A stretch of 64,000 bases of DNA from Rhizobium sp. Root708 (GTDB lineage Bacteria > Pseudomonadota > Alphaproteobacteria > Rhizobiales > Rhizobiaceae): the NCBI RefSeq assembly GCF_001429725.1, contig NZ_LMHV01000043.1, positions 741,577 through 805,576 of the forward strand, in the 5' to 3' direction. Below are positions 44,261-52,747 of this stretch, piece by piece. Below the pieces are notes generated by a model. It was not told the origin of the DNA, ran no database searches, and was given only the letters and a program-made list of their open reading frames with translations. The stretch's first letter is position 1; every line of letters starts with the position of its first letter. Position numbers and translations under genes: made by a program.

Positions 44261-46408
44261 ATGTCCGGCGTAAGTGGTCATGAGGATGTCGATATCGATC
44301 TCGGGCAGTTGGTTCGTGCCGTTTGGGCACGCCGACTGAAGGTCGTGACCATTGCGTTATTGGGGGCAGGGGTCGCCTTCGCCGGTGCGAAGATGATTTC
44401 GCCGAAGTATCGCAGCGAAACGCGCATCCTGATCGAGCCGCGCGCGCCGGCCTTCGCGAATGCCCAGACCAACGACGCCGGCGCAAGCCCGCTGCTCGAC
44501 GAACTGAACATCGCCAGCCAGGTCCAGCTGCTGCAGTCCGCCGACCTGATCAAGCAGGTGATCAACAATCAGAAGCTCTACGACCTGCCGGAGTTCGACG
44601 CTGCCGCGAGCGGCTCGGCGTTCAGCGATCTGCTGGTCGCCCTGCATCTCAAGAAGAGCCCATTGGAGAGCCCACCGGAAGAGCGCATCATCGATGCCTT
44701 CACCGAACGGCTGCAGGTCTATCAGGTGCCTGGCTCGCGCGTCATCGGAATAACCTTCACCTCCAAGGATCCGCAGCTCGCTGCCCAGATCCCGAACGCG
44801 ATGGCGGCGGTCTATCTCTCCAAGCAGAGCGGCGCAAAGCTCGCATCCAACTCGGAAGCCACCCGCTGGCTTGAGCCGGAGATCGAGACGCTTCGCCAGA
44901 AGGTCAGCGATGCCGAGCAGAAGGTTGCCGAGTATCGCGCCGAACACGATCTGTTGCCGACAAACGGCGGCAGCAATTTTCCGACGCAGCAGCTGAACGA
45001 CATCTCCGCGGAGCTTACCCGCGTTCGCGGCGAAAGAGCCAATGCCGAGGCCCGCTCGCAGTCCGTGCGCAACGCGCTTTCGTCAGGCGAGGCGTCCGAC
45101 ACGCTGCAGGATATAATGTCGTCGCAGTCGATTCAGCGGCTAAAAGGCACCGAATCCGCATTGCAGTCGCAGATTTCCGATCTCCAGACCACGTTGCTCG
45201 GCAATCATCCGCGCTTGAGGAGCCTGCGGGCCCAGATCACCGACATCAAGGCGCAGATCCGCGAAGAAACCCAGAAGATTCTCGCAAGCATTGAAAATGA
45301 AGCGAAGGTGGCCTCGCTCCGCCAGAAGGAACTTGAGCAGCAATCCGACAAGCTGAAAGCAAGCAGCGCGCAGGCAGGAACGGATGAAGTCGGCTTGAAC
45401 GCTCTACAGCGTGAAGCCGCCGCCCAGCGCCAGTTGCTCGAAACCTACCTCGCTCGCTACCGCGAGGCCGCTTCCCGCTCCGACAAGAATTCGAGCCCGG
45501 CCGATGCCCGTATCGTCTCGAACGCGATCCAGCCGGTCGATCCCTATTTCCCGAAGGTCGTACCGATCGTCACGGTCGTAGCGCTCGCCACCCTCATCAT
45601 AACCTCGATTGCGATCATGCTCGCTGAACTCTTCAGCGGTCGCGCGCTGCGGCCGGTGTCCCGTGTCATCGAGATCGAAGAGGAAGTGGTTGACGAAGTG
45701 GTCGTATCGGAGCAGCCAAGGCGTGCGCCTACGCCAAGCATGCTGGCGGTTCCCGAAGACGACGGGCCGTCCGAGGAAGTCATCGAGCCGGAGGAAGAGC
45801 CGCAGGGCGAGGAAGAAAACGAGTTCTCCGTCACGTCGGTGGCCGATTATCTGCTCGAGAGCCGCGCACAGTTGGCCATCGCGATCTCGCCCACCGGCGA
45901 CGACGGCTCGGCCGCAACCGTATCGCTTGCACGCCGGCTTGCCATTGTCGGTTCCCGGGTCGTTCTTCTGGATATGACGGGTTCCGGCTATCCCACCCGC
46001 CTCATGGCCGAGAATGACGAGGCGCTTGGCGTCACCGATCTGCTATGCGGCGAAGCCGCTTTCGGCGAAACCATCCACAGCGACCGCCTGACCGATGCTC
46101 ATCTGATCCCGCAGGGCATGAGCGATATGCGCCAGGCCATGCGCGGCGCCGAGCGCCTGAGCCTGCTGCTCGAAGCGCTGTCGTCCGCCTACGACCTCGT
46201 CGTCGTCGAATGTGGTGCGGCCAACGTCGCTGCTGTGTCGCGTCTGACGCGCAGCAAGGATGTCGAGATCATTCTCTCCATGCCTGAGATCGTCGAGGCC
46301 GAGTTCCTGGCCGCAATGACGGATTTCGAGGAAGCGGGCTATCATCGCGTGCTGCTGATGAGCGGCGGCGAGGCGGAAATCCTCCCGGAATCGCGCGAGG
46401 CTGCCTGA
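44261..46408 (+). CDS. Wzz/GumC-like chain-length protein with degenerate BY-kinase domain
   Basis: 715 residues. There is an N-terminal Wzz helix and periplasmic domain (about 10-110), then a long coiled coil (about 200-415). A second membrane helix lies near 435-455, with an acidic linker (EEEPQGEEENEF) after it. The C-terminal domain (about 530-710) has the fold of ExoP/Wzc tyrosine kinases, but where Walker A should be it reads ISPTGDDGSAATVSLAR. Walker A' is VVLLDMTGSG and no Tyr cluster ends the protein. Kinase activity is therefore unlikely; control of chain length may be structural. Confidence 0.85.
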   Translation: MSGVSGHEDVDIDLGQLVRAVWARRLKVVTIALLGAGVAFAGAKMISPKYRSETRILIEPRAPAFANAQTNDAGASPLLDELNIASQVQLLQSADLIKQVINNQKLYDLPEFDAAASGSAFSDLLVALHLKKSPLESPPEERIIDAFTERLQVYQVPGSRVIGITFTSKDPQLAAQIPNAMAAVYLSKQSGAKLASNSEATRWLEPEIETLRQKVSDAEQKVAEYRAEHDLLPTNGGSNFPTQQLNDISAELTRVRGERANAEARSQSVRNALSSGEASDTLQDIMSSQSIQRLKGTESALQSQISDLQTTLLGNHPRLRSLRAQITDIKAQIREETQKILASIENEAKVASLRQKELEQQSDKLKASSAQAGTDEVGLNALQREAAAQRQLLETYLARYREAASRSDKNSSPADARIVSNAIQPVDPYFPKVVPIVTVVALATLIITSIAIMLAELFSGRALRPVSRVIEIEEEVVDEVVVSEQPRRAPTPSMLAVPEDDGPSEEVIEPEEEPQGEEENEFSVTSVADYLLESRAQLAIAISPTGDDGSAATVSLARRLAIVGSRVVLLDMTGSGYPTRLMAENDEALGVTDLLCGEAAFGETIHSDRLTDAHLIPQGMSDMRQAMRGAERLSLLLEALSSAYDLVVVECGAANVAAVSRLTRSKDVEIILSMPEIVEAEFLAAMTDFEEAGYHRVLLMSGGEAEILPESREAA

Positions 46409-47659
46409 TCAGGCGAACCGACGCATCCGCTGCGCAATCTTGTAGAGCCGCGGATGCGACTTCACGAGGGCCTTTCCTCTCGTGATAGTACGATGAAGCA
46501 GGCCCATCGCCGCGCCGCGAGCATTCATCGGCAGAACCACATCGTAGTGTGCCGTCTCTTCCGGTGCCCATGAGCGCTTGTAGCTCTGGTCGCCGAGGCC
46601 GAAGTCGAACAGGCTGACGCCGTGATCCTGCTGCCGCTGGATCATTTGCCAGAAGAGGAATTCGCCGGGGCTGGCATCCGCCGCGATGCTCTCGTCGATC
46701 GAGCTGAACTGGCAGACGACGTGATCGCCCTTGCGCGAGATGCCGGCGAGCGCCGCGATATGCCCGTCGTGCTCACCTTTCAGCTGGATTGCATGCATTT
46801 CAAGGCCAAAGGCCGGGATACCCGGGTCGCGAGCGTCGATCGCGCCGTGCAGGAATTCCTTGGTCTCCGCATCAGAGAAGACATCGGGCAGCCCAAGCGC
46901 CTGGAAGCGCTGGCTCTTTTGCGCGAAGAACGCGTCCAGGAGCCTATGCTGCTCCTCCGGTGTGCCTCCCGCGACGTATTCAAAACCACCGAGCGCTTCG
47001 AGCCGCTTCGACTGCACACGGAATTTCTTGCGGCGGTTCTTTGCGTTCAGCTGTTTCAGCGTCGCTTCCCAATTTTCGAGCAGCGGCAGCTGATAGGCAT
47101 AGTTCTGGTTCTGCACCGTTGGAAGACGGACAAGGGGATTTGGACGCTCTCGCCAGGACAGCGGAATGTTCTGCAGCAGTAGTAGGTCCGCGTGGTCACC
47201 AAGAGCGGCCTTCAGCATTGCCGAGAGATGTTCCGGCGCGATGGAACCAAGGGCCGCGGCGAAATCCGCGGCAAACAGACCGGTGTTGATGTTGCTGTGA
47301 TCGGCGCCGATGAACTTGGCGATTCGAATACCGCGGGACGATACGATCTCGACGGGGAGGATGAAGGCGGTGTCAGCATCTGCCTTGCCGACGATGACGG
47401 CGAGAGGCCGTCGATGCGCTTCGACCCAGGCGGCGCACCAGTCATAGCTCTGGTGTAGGGAATTGAGATTGTCGAGGTCCAGTGCGCGCCATTCGCTTTC
47501 GATGGCCTGCATTGAGGTGACGAGCTCGATCTCCAACCGCTCTACGGCGAGTTCGACGTTCAACGCCCGCAGTCGGGCCACGCTATCAGGCACGCGGGCT
47601 TCTGCCTGCGCTTCGTGATCGACATGAAGCTGCTTGTGGTGCACGACGCCTCTCCGCAT
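46409..47659 (-). CDS. FemAB/GNAT-like acyltransferase
   Basis: 416 residues of the Acetyltransf_6 (BioF2-like/CelD) type: NLNSLHQSYDWCAAW near the N-terminus, LNAKNRRKKFRVQSKRLEA in the middle and SPGEFLFWQMIQRQQDHGVS then FDFGLGDQSYKRSW near the C-terminus. Such genes are common in exopolysaccharide clusters and probably acylate sugar or peptide acceptors. Its TCA stop (reverse) abuts the TGA of the chain-length gene, forming TGATCA with no gap. Confidence 0.8.
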   Translation of the reverse strand: MRRGVVHHKQLHVDHEAQAEARVPDSVARLRALNVELAVERLEIELVTSMQAIESEWRALDLDNLNSLHQSYDWCAAWVEAHRRPLAVIVGKADADTAFILPVEIVSSRGIRIAKFIGADHSNINTGLFAADFAAALGSIAPEHLSAMLKAALGDHADLLLLQNIPLSWRERPNPLVRLPTVQNQNYAYQLPLLENWEATLKQLNAKNRRKKFRVQSKRLEALGGFEYVAGGTPEEQHRLLDAFFAQKSQRFQALGLPDVFSDAETKEFLHGAIDARDPGIPAFGLEMHAIQLKGEHDGHIAALAGISRKGDHVVCQFSSIDESIAADASPGEFLFWQMIQRQQDHGVSLFDFGLGDQSYKRSWAPEETAHYDVVLPMNARGAAMGLLHRTITRGKALVKSHPRLYKIAQRMRRFA

Positions 47660-47760
47660 TATGGACGCGGAGAAGGATAGGCATCTGCACCCTATATTTT
47701 CTTTACGCTAGGCTGATGATGCAGCTTTTCCGGCAATCAGGGTTATTCCGTGATTAACGG

Positions 47761-47970
47761 TCACTGCTGTTTGGGGCCGGCCATCCACTTGATGATGACC
47801 ATCGCCGGCAGCACCCAGAGCAGGCCGCTGAGCGAGAAGTAGAGCAGGTGGGCCCACCAGGGCGCTTCTCCGAGCGTCGCGACCGCGATGGTGTTGGCCA
47901 GCACGGCATAGGCCAGAACGAGAACGACGATCAGGATCGTGCCGATGAATTTGCGAAGGCGGACAGGCAT
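47761..47970 (-). CDS. DUF2842 small membrane protein
   Basis: 69 residues with two hydrophobic helices (IGTILIVVLVLAYAVLANTI and LSGLLWVLPAMVIIKWM), matching the alphaproteobacterial DUF2842 family. Either ATG 47979 or 47970 is possible; conservation starts MPVRLRKFIG. It is divergent from ctaA. Function unknown. Confidence 0.75.
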   Translation of the reverse strand: MPVRLRKFIGTILIVVLVLAYAVLANTIAVATLGEAPWWAHLLYFSLSGLLWVLPAMVIIKWMAGPKQQ

Positions 47971-48081
47971 CGGTTTCATTCCAGCTCATACGAAGGGCGC
48001 CGCGACGGCATGCCGCAAAGGCTCGGGGCTTGTTTTGCATGAGCCGGTCGGGCAAATCAATGCCGGAAACAAGGAGCAGTC

Positions 48082-49185
48082 ATGGCATTCGCGAATACGA
48101 CCACCGAACAGAGAATCTTGGGTGAGGTCCGCACGCAGGACCGCAACCGTAAGGCGGTGCGCGTCTGGCTGGGCTTCGTCCTTCTGGCGTTGTTCTGTCT
48201 GGTTATCGTCGGCGGCGCCACGCGACTGACGAATTCCGGGCTGTCGATCACCGAATGGAAGCCGATTCACGGGGTTATCCCTCCGCTGAACGCGGCCGAA
48301 TGGGAAGAAGAGTTCAAGCTGTACCAGCGCATTCCCGAATATCAGCAATTGAACACCGACATGACGGTCGAGCAGTTCAAGGGGATATTCTGGTGGGAAT
48401 GGGCGCATCGCCTGATCGCCCGTGGAATCGGCATCATCTTCGCGCTTCCCCTGATCTATTTCTGGGCAACCGGAAAGATCGAGCGGCGCCTGCGCTGGCC
48501 TCTTGTCGGCATTCTCGCGCTCGGCGGCATGCAGGGCGCAATCGGCTGGTGGATGGTATCATCGGGGCTGTCGGTTCGCACGGATGTCAGCCAGTACCGG
48601 CTTGCCACGCACCTGATCATGGCCTGTCTGATCTTCGCATCCTGCATGTGGATCATGAGGGGCCTGTCTCCGCACTCCCGCGATGAGGCGCCGACCTCAG
48701 GTTCCAAGGCGTGGGCGGGCGTGATCGCGATCTTTGCGCTGTTCCAGATCTATCTCGGTGCGCTGGTGGCCGGGCTCGACGCCGGCTTCAGCTACAACAC
48801 ATGGCCGCTCATGGATGGCTCGATCGTTCCATCCGACCTGCTCATTCAGCAGCCGGCCTGGATCAACTTCTTCGAGAATCCGAAGACGGTCCAGTTCATC
48901 CACCGTCTCGGCGCCTACACGCTGCTGGCGCTGACCCTGCTCAACATGATCGTCGCGTTGTCGGCGGCTCCCGCGACCACGCACGCCCGTCGTGCGGTCG
49001 TTCTGTTCGTTCTGGTGGTTCTGCAGGCCGCGATCGGCATCGCAACGCTGCTGCTGCAGGTTCCCGTGCATTGGGGCCTGTTGCACCAGGCGGGCGCCCT
49101 CGTCGTGTTCGGCTTTGCTGTCGCCAACTGGCGCGGCTTCTATGGCGAATATCCTCGAACCACGGTCATCGCCGAGCGCGATTGA
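48082..49185 (+). CDS. ctaA: Heme A synthase (COX15/CtaA, type 2)
   Basis: 367 residues, eight membrane helices; oxidises heme O to heme A for aa3-type oxidase. Conserved His residues lie in FWWEWAHRLIARGIG and VQFIHRLGAYTLL, with further ones near VHWGLLHQAGALVVFG. TRLTNSGLSITEWKPIHG is the diagnostic loop. A strong terminator follows. Confidence 0.94.
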   Translation: MAFANTTTEQRILGEVRTQDRNRKAVRVWLGFVLLALFCLVIVGGATRLTNSGLSITEWKPIHGVIPPLNAAEWEEEFKLYQRIPEYQQLNTDMTVEQFKGIFWWEWAHRLIARGIGIIFALPLIYFWATGKIERRLRWPLVGILALGGMQGAIGWWMVSSGLSVRTDVSQYRLATHLIMACLIFASCMWIMRGLSPHSRDEAPTSGSKAWAGVIAIFALFQIYLGALVAGLDAGFSYNTWPLMDGSIVPSDLLIQQPAWINFFENPKTVQFIHRLGAYTLLALTLLNMIVALSAAPATTHARRAVVLFVLVVLQAAIGIATLLLQVPVHWGLLHQAGALVVFGFAVANWRGFYGEYPRTTVIAERD

Positions 49186-49202
49186 TCTCAGATCGAAGCA
49201 CA

Positions 49203-49235
49203 AAAAAATCCGGCTGCACCACAGCCGGATTTTTT
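49203..49235. terminator. Strong bidirectional terminator between ctaA and rne
   Basis: AAAAAATCCGGCTG pairs with CAGCCGGATTTTTT across CACCA. Confidence 0.9.
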
Positions 49236-49262
49236 GTTTCTACATGAGAGCGTGGCGGGTTC

Positions 49263-52106
49263 TTAGAAGAAACCGCGGCGCTGCCACCAGCCAGCCTTCT
49301 TGGGCTTGCCGTCGCCATCGGTGCTCGTCGATTTCACGGTCGGCTCCGATGAGGAGATGTTCGACTCGCGGTTCGCACGGACCGGCTTGGCTTCTTCCTC
49401 GATGGCTTCGGCCGAAACCGTCAGATCGGTAGCGGCTTCGACCGTTTCCGTCTCGACAGCAGGAGCAACCTCGGCAGTAGCCTCGATAACAGGCTCTTCC
49501 ACCGGCGATGCCTTGCGGCTGCGACGGGCCCGCTTCGGCTTGACGTCTTCGGTGACGGAAGCGGCAGTCTCGACAGCAGCCATGGCAGTCTGCGGCTCGA
49601 CAGCTTCTTCAGCGGCGATCTCGATGGTTTCAGCCTCGGTAGCCTGTAGCGGTTCTGCTACATCGGTCTGTTCCGCGTCGGACGAAGCCTCGTCTCCGTC
49701 GTCAGCCTCAGAGGTCTGCTCGCCGTCTTCCTCGCGGTTGCGACGACCACCACGCTTTCCGCGGCGGCGGCGCTTGCGGCGCTGGTTTTCATCGCCGTCT
49801 TCGCCCTGATCGTCAGCTGCGGTCGAGGCAGCGGCGTCAGCTTCGATCTCGCCGTCGTCTTCGTCGCTCTCGTCGCCAGCGTCTGCCTCATCGGAGGCCG
49901 ACTCGTTAGCAGCCTGCTGTTCGCCGTTACCGTTGCGGCCACGACGACGACGGCGACGCTTGCGCTTGCGACCGTCACCTTCGCCTTCGGCGCGTGCTGC
50001 CGGACGTTCGGCGGCTACGGGCTTCTCTTCGAGTTCTTCGTCTTCTTCCTCATCCACTTCGATCACGACATCGTCGTCGTCATCGTCCGGGATTGCGGCG
50101 AAGTTGAAGAGGGTTTCGATCTTGACCGGGTTCTCGACGGCTTCGCCGCGATCGATCGCGAAATGCTGCGCGCCAACGGCGCCGTCGGCGTCAACGACGA
50201 TCGAGATACCAAAACGGTTCTCGTAGTCGATGATCGTCTGGCGCTTGTGGTTCAGCAGATAGAGCGCGATTTCGGGCGTTGTCCGCACGGTGATGTTGTG
50301 CGTCGTGTTCTTCAGCAGATATTCCTCGATGCCGCGCAGGACGTGCAGCGCAACGGAGGACTGCGAGCGAACATGACCGCTGCCGCCGCAATGCGAGCAG
50401 ACCTGCGTCGTCGATTCAAGAACCGATGCGCGGATGCGCTGGCGCGACATTTCCAGAAGGCCGAAGTGCGAGATGCGACCGACCTGGATACGCGCACGGT
50501 CGTTCTTCAGGCATTCCTTCAGCTTCTTCTCGACCGAGCGGTTGTTGCGCTTCTCTTCCATATCGATGAAGTCGATAACGACGAGACCGGCAAGGTCGCG
50601 CAGGCGAAGCTGGCGAGCAATTTCTTCCGCTGCCTCGAGGTTGGTCTGGAGAGCAGTGTCCTCGATCGAGTGTTCGCGCGTCGAGCGCCCGGAGTTGACG
50701 TCGATCGAAACCAACGCTTCCGTCTGGTTCATGATCAGGTAGCCGCCGGACTTCAGCGTCACCTGCGGCTGCAGCATGCGGTCGAGCTGTGCCTCGATAC
50801 CGGAGCGCGAGAAGATCGGGTGGATGTCGCGATACGGCTGAACGACCTTCGCATGGCTCGGCATCAGCATCTTCATGAAGTCTTTTGCTTCACGATAGCC
50901 TTCTTCGCCGGCAACGATGATCTCGCTGATATCCTTGTTGTAAAGGTCGCGGATCGAGCGCTTGATGAGCGAGCCTTCCTCGTAGACGAGGCAGGGGGCC
51001 GTCGACTGAAGCGTCAGCGTGCGGACGTTTTCCCACAGGCGCATCAGATATTCGAAATCGCGCTTGACCTCGACCTTGGTACGGTTCGCGCCGGCGGTAC
51101 GCAGAATGACACCCATGCCTTGCGGCACTTCGAGCATGCGCGCGATTTCTTTCAGGCGCTTGCGGTCCTGCGGACTGGTGATCTTGCGGGAAATGCCACC
51201 GCCACGCGCCGTGTTCGGCATCAGAACGGAGTAGCGACCGGCAAGCGACAGATAGGTCGTCAGCGCTGCGCCCTTGTTGCCGCGCTCTTCCTTGGCGACC
51301 TGAACGAGCAGGATCTGGCGGCGCTTGATGACTTCCTGGATGCGATACTGCTTGCGCGGCTTGCGCTGAGCCCGGTCCGGAACCTCTTCCATCGCATCTT
51401 CGGCGCCGACGGATTCGATCACTTCTTCTTCGTGGTCGTCATCGTCGTCATCGTCGTTGCGGCGGCGGGTGTCGACGTCTTCGGAGATCGAATCGGTTTC
51501 GACCATAGCGGCCATCTCGCCGCCGGAGGAGCCTTCGTCCTCATCGTCGGCGGCAGCGGGCGTTTCGCTGCTGGAAGCCTCTTCCGCTGCTGCCTCTTCG
51601 GCAACAACAGGGGCAACCTTCTTGCGGCTGCGGCGCGGCTTTGCCTTCTTGGCAGGAGCCTCTTCCACCGCTTCGACAATCTCGGCGGTCTCGACCGCTT
51701 CGACAGTCGTTTCGTCGGCCGGCTCGGCAGCAGGAACGATACCGATATCGGGCTGGTCCTGCGTGGAAAGATCTACCGTTGCGGTCTCGACGTGCTCGAC
51801 GTCATCATCGCGGCGATGGTCCTCGGCTTCAGCGCGCAGAAGCGCCTGACGGTCGGCGAGGGGGATCTGGTAGTAATCGGGGTGGATTTCGGCGAAGGCC
51901 AGAAAGCCATGCCGGTTGCCGCCGTAATCGACGAAAGCGGCCTGCAGGGAGGGTTCAACCCTCGTTACCTTTGCCAGGTAAATGTTGCCGCGAATCTGCT
52001 TCTTGTGCTCTGATTCGAAGTCGAACTCTTCTATGCGGTTCCCGCGAACGACAACGACGCGCGTCTCTTCCTCGTGAGACGCGTCGATAAGCATTTTGTC
52101 TGCCAT
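49263..52106 (-). CDS. rne: Ribonuclease E/G
   Basis: 947 residues; main endoribonuclease for mRNA decay and rRNA/tRNA processing. The S1 domain starts at about 38 (GNIYLAKVTRVEPSLQAAFV) but is split by an acidic, low-complexity insert of about 160 residues (about 92-255). The catalytic Asp residues are in EALVSIDVNSGRST and LAGLVVIDFIDMEE. The Zn-link is CSHCGGSGH. The C-terminal region (about 680-947) is disordered, with Arg blocks (RKRKRRRRRRGRNG) for RNA or degradosome binding. Length and split S1 match alphaproteobacteria. Confidence 0.95.
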   Translation of the reverse strand: MADKMLIDASHEEETRVVVVRGNRIEEFDFESEHKKQIRGNIYLAKVTRVEPSLQAAFVDYGGNRHGFLAFAEIHPDYYQIPLADRQALLRAEAEDHRRDDDVEHVETATVDLSTQDQPDIGIVPAAEPADETTVEAVETAEIVEAVEEAPAKKAKPRRSRKKVAPVVAEEAAAEEASSSETPAAADDEDEGSSGGEMAAMVETDSISEDVDTRRRNDDDDDDDHEEEVIESVGAEDAMEEVPDRAQRKPRKQYRIQEVIKRRQILLVQVAKEERGNKGAALTTYLSLAGRYSVLMPNTARGGGISRKITSPQDRKRLKEIARMLEVPQGMGVILRTAGANRTKVEVKRDFEYLMRLWENVRTLTLQSTAPCLVYEEGSLIKRSIRDLYNKDISEIIVAGEEGYREAKDFMKMLMPSHAKVVQPYRDIHPIFSRSGIEAQLDRMLQPQVTLKSGGYLIMNQTEALVSIDVNSGRSTREHSIEDTALQTNLEAAEEIARQLRLRDLAGLVVIDFIDMEEKRNNRSVEKKLKECLKNDRARIQVGRISHFGLLEMSRQRIRASVLESTTQVCSHCGGSGHVRSQSSVALHVLRGIEEYLLKNTTHNITVRTTPEIALYLLNHKRQTIIDYENRFGISIVVDADGAVGAQHFAIDRGEAVENPVKIETLFNFAAIPDDDDDDVVIEVDEEEDEELEEKPVAAERPAARAEGEGDGRKRKRRRRRRGRNGNGEQQAANESASDEADAGDESDEDDGEIEADAAASTAADDQGEDGDENQRRKRRRRGKRGGRRNREEDGEQTSEADDGDEASSDAEQTDVAEPLQATEAETIEIAAEEAVEPQTAMAAVETAASVTEDVKPKRARRSRKASPVEEPVIEATAEVAPAVETETVEAATDLTVSAEAIEEEAKPVRANRESNISSSEPTVKSTSTDGDGKPKKAGWWQRRGFF

Positions 52107-52747
52107 GTAAGGTGAGCTCCTCGGCGCAGTCGAGCGGCGGCATCTCCCGCTGTCGGTGAGACAGTCGGAATGCGGTCCGTTGTTGCAGCGCCGGATAATG
52201 AAAGTCGCGATTGGTGCGGTGTGGAAGGCAGCAGCCAGACAGCAGCGGGGAAACTGTTTTCCCGGGGCCTGTAGACTTCAGATAAAACCTGCTGCGACAC
52301 CATCAAAGACCAAGCGAGATCGACAAAACAAAGACCTTGTTCAGGTCCGATGAGTTTGCTCTCTCTGTAAAGAGCGGTTGGTGGCTAATCCACCGATGAA
52401 GTTCCCGCATACGCCGGAAATTCAGGATCCAATTTACGAGTGGAAACACATAAGACGGCGGACGATTGCCGATTGTGGCGCCAGGTCCTTCGCGGTTTGG
52501 CTGCCCTTGCAGGCGACTCTATCCCGTCAGCACTTCTACCCTGAAAATCCTTGTATGTTTTCTCCGTCATAATATCAAGGGAAAAGCCAAATGTGCCATA
52601 ATATTGATGGATTTGGAGCAACATAGAAAACTACGGCAGGCGATGGTCAATTCGGATATTGCAAGGGCGAGTCCGTTTTGCTCCTCGCGAGAGCTGCGGG
52701 ACATTCACAAATGACATTTGAGGTTGGGCAGTCGATTGGTTGAGACG
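52107..52747. other. Long divergent intergenic region between rne and the amidase gene
   Basis: About 640 bases without a gene. It probably holds a long rne 5' leader, which in enterobacteria mediates RNase E autoregulation, and the amidase promoter. A perfect stem, GGTGG-CTAAT-CCACC, lies at 52380-52394. The region around 52500-52640 is AT-rich. No conserved small-gene signature was seen. Confidence 0.45.

Noticed and set aside
50163..52013. Open frame of over 600 codons antisense to rne
   Set aside because: Mirrors the codon bias of rne, no recognised domain, and rne is certain on the other strand.
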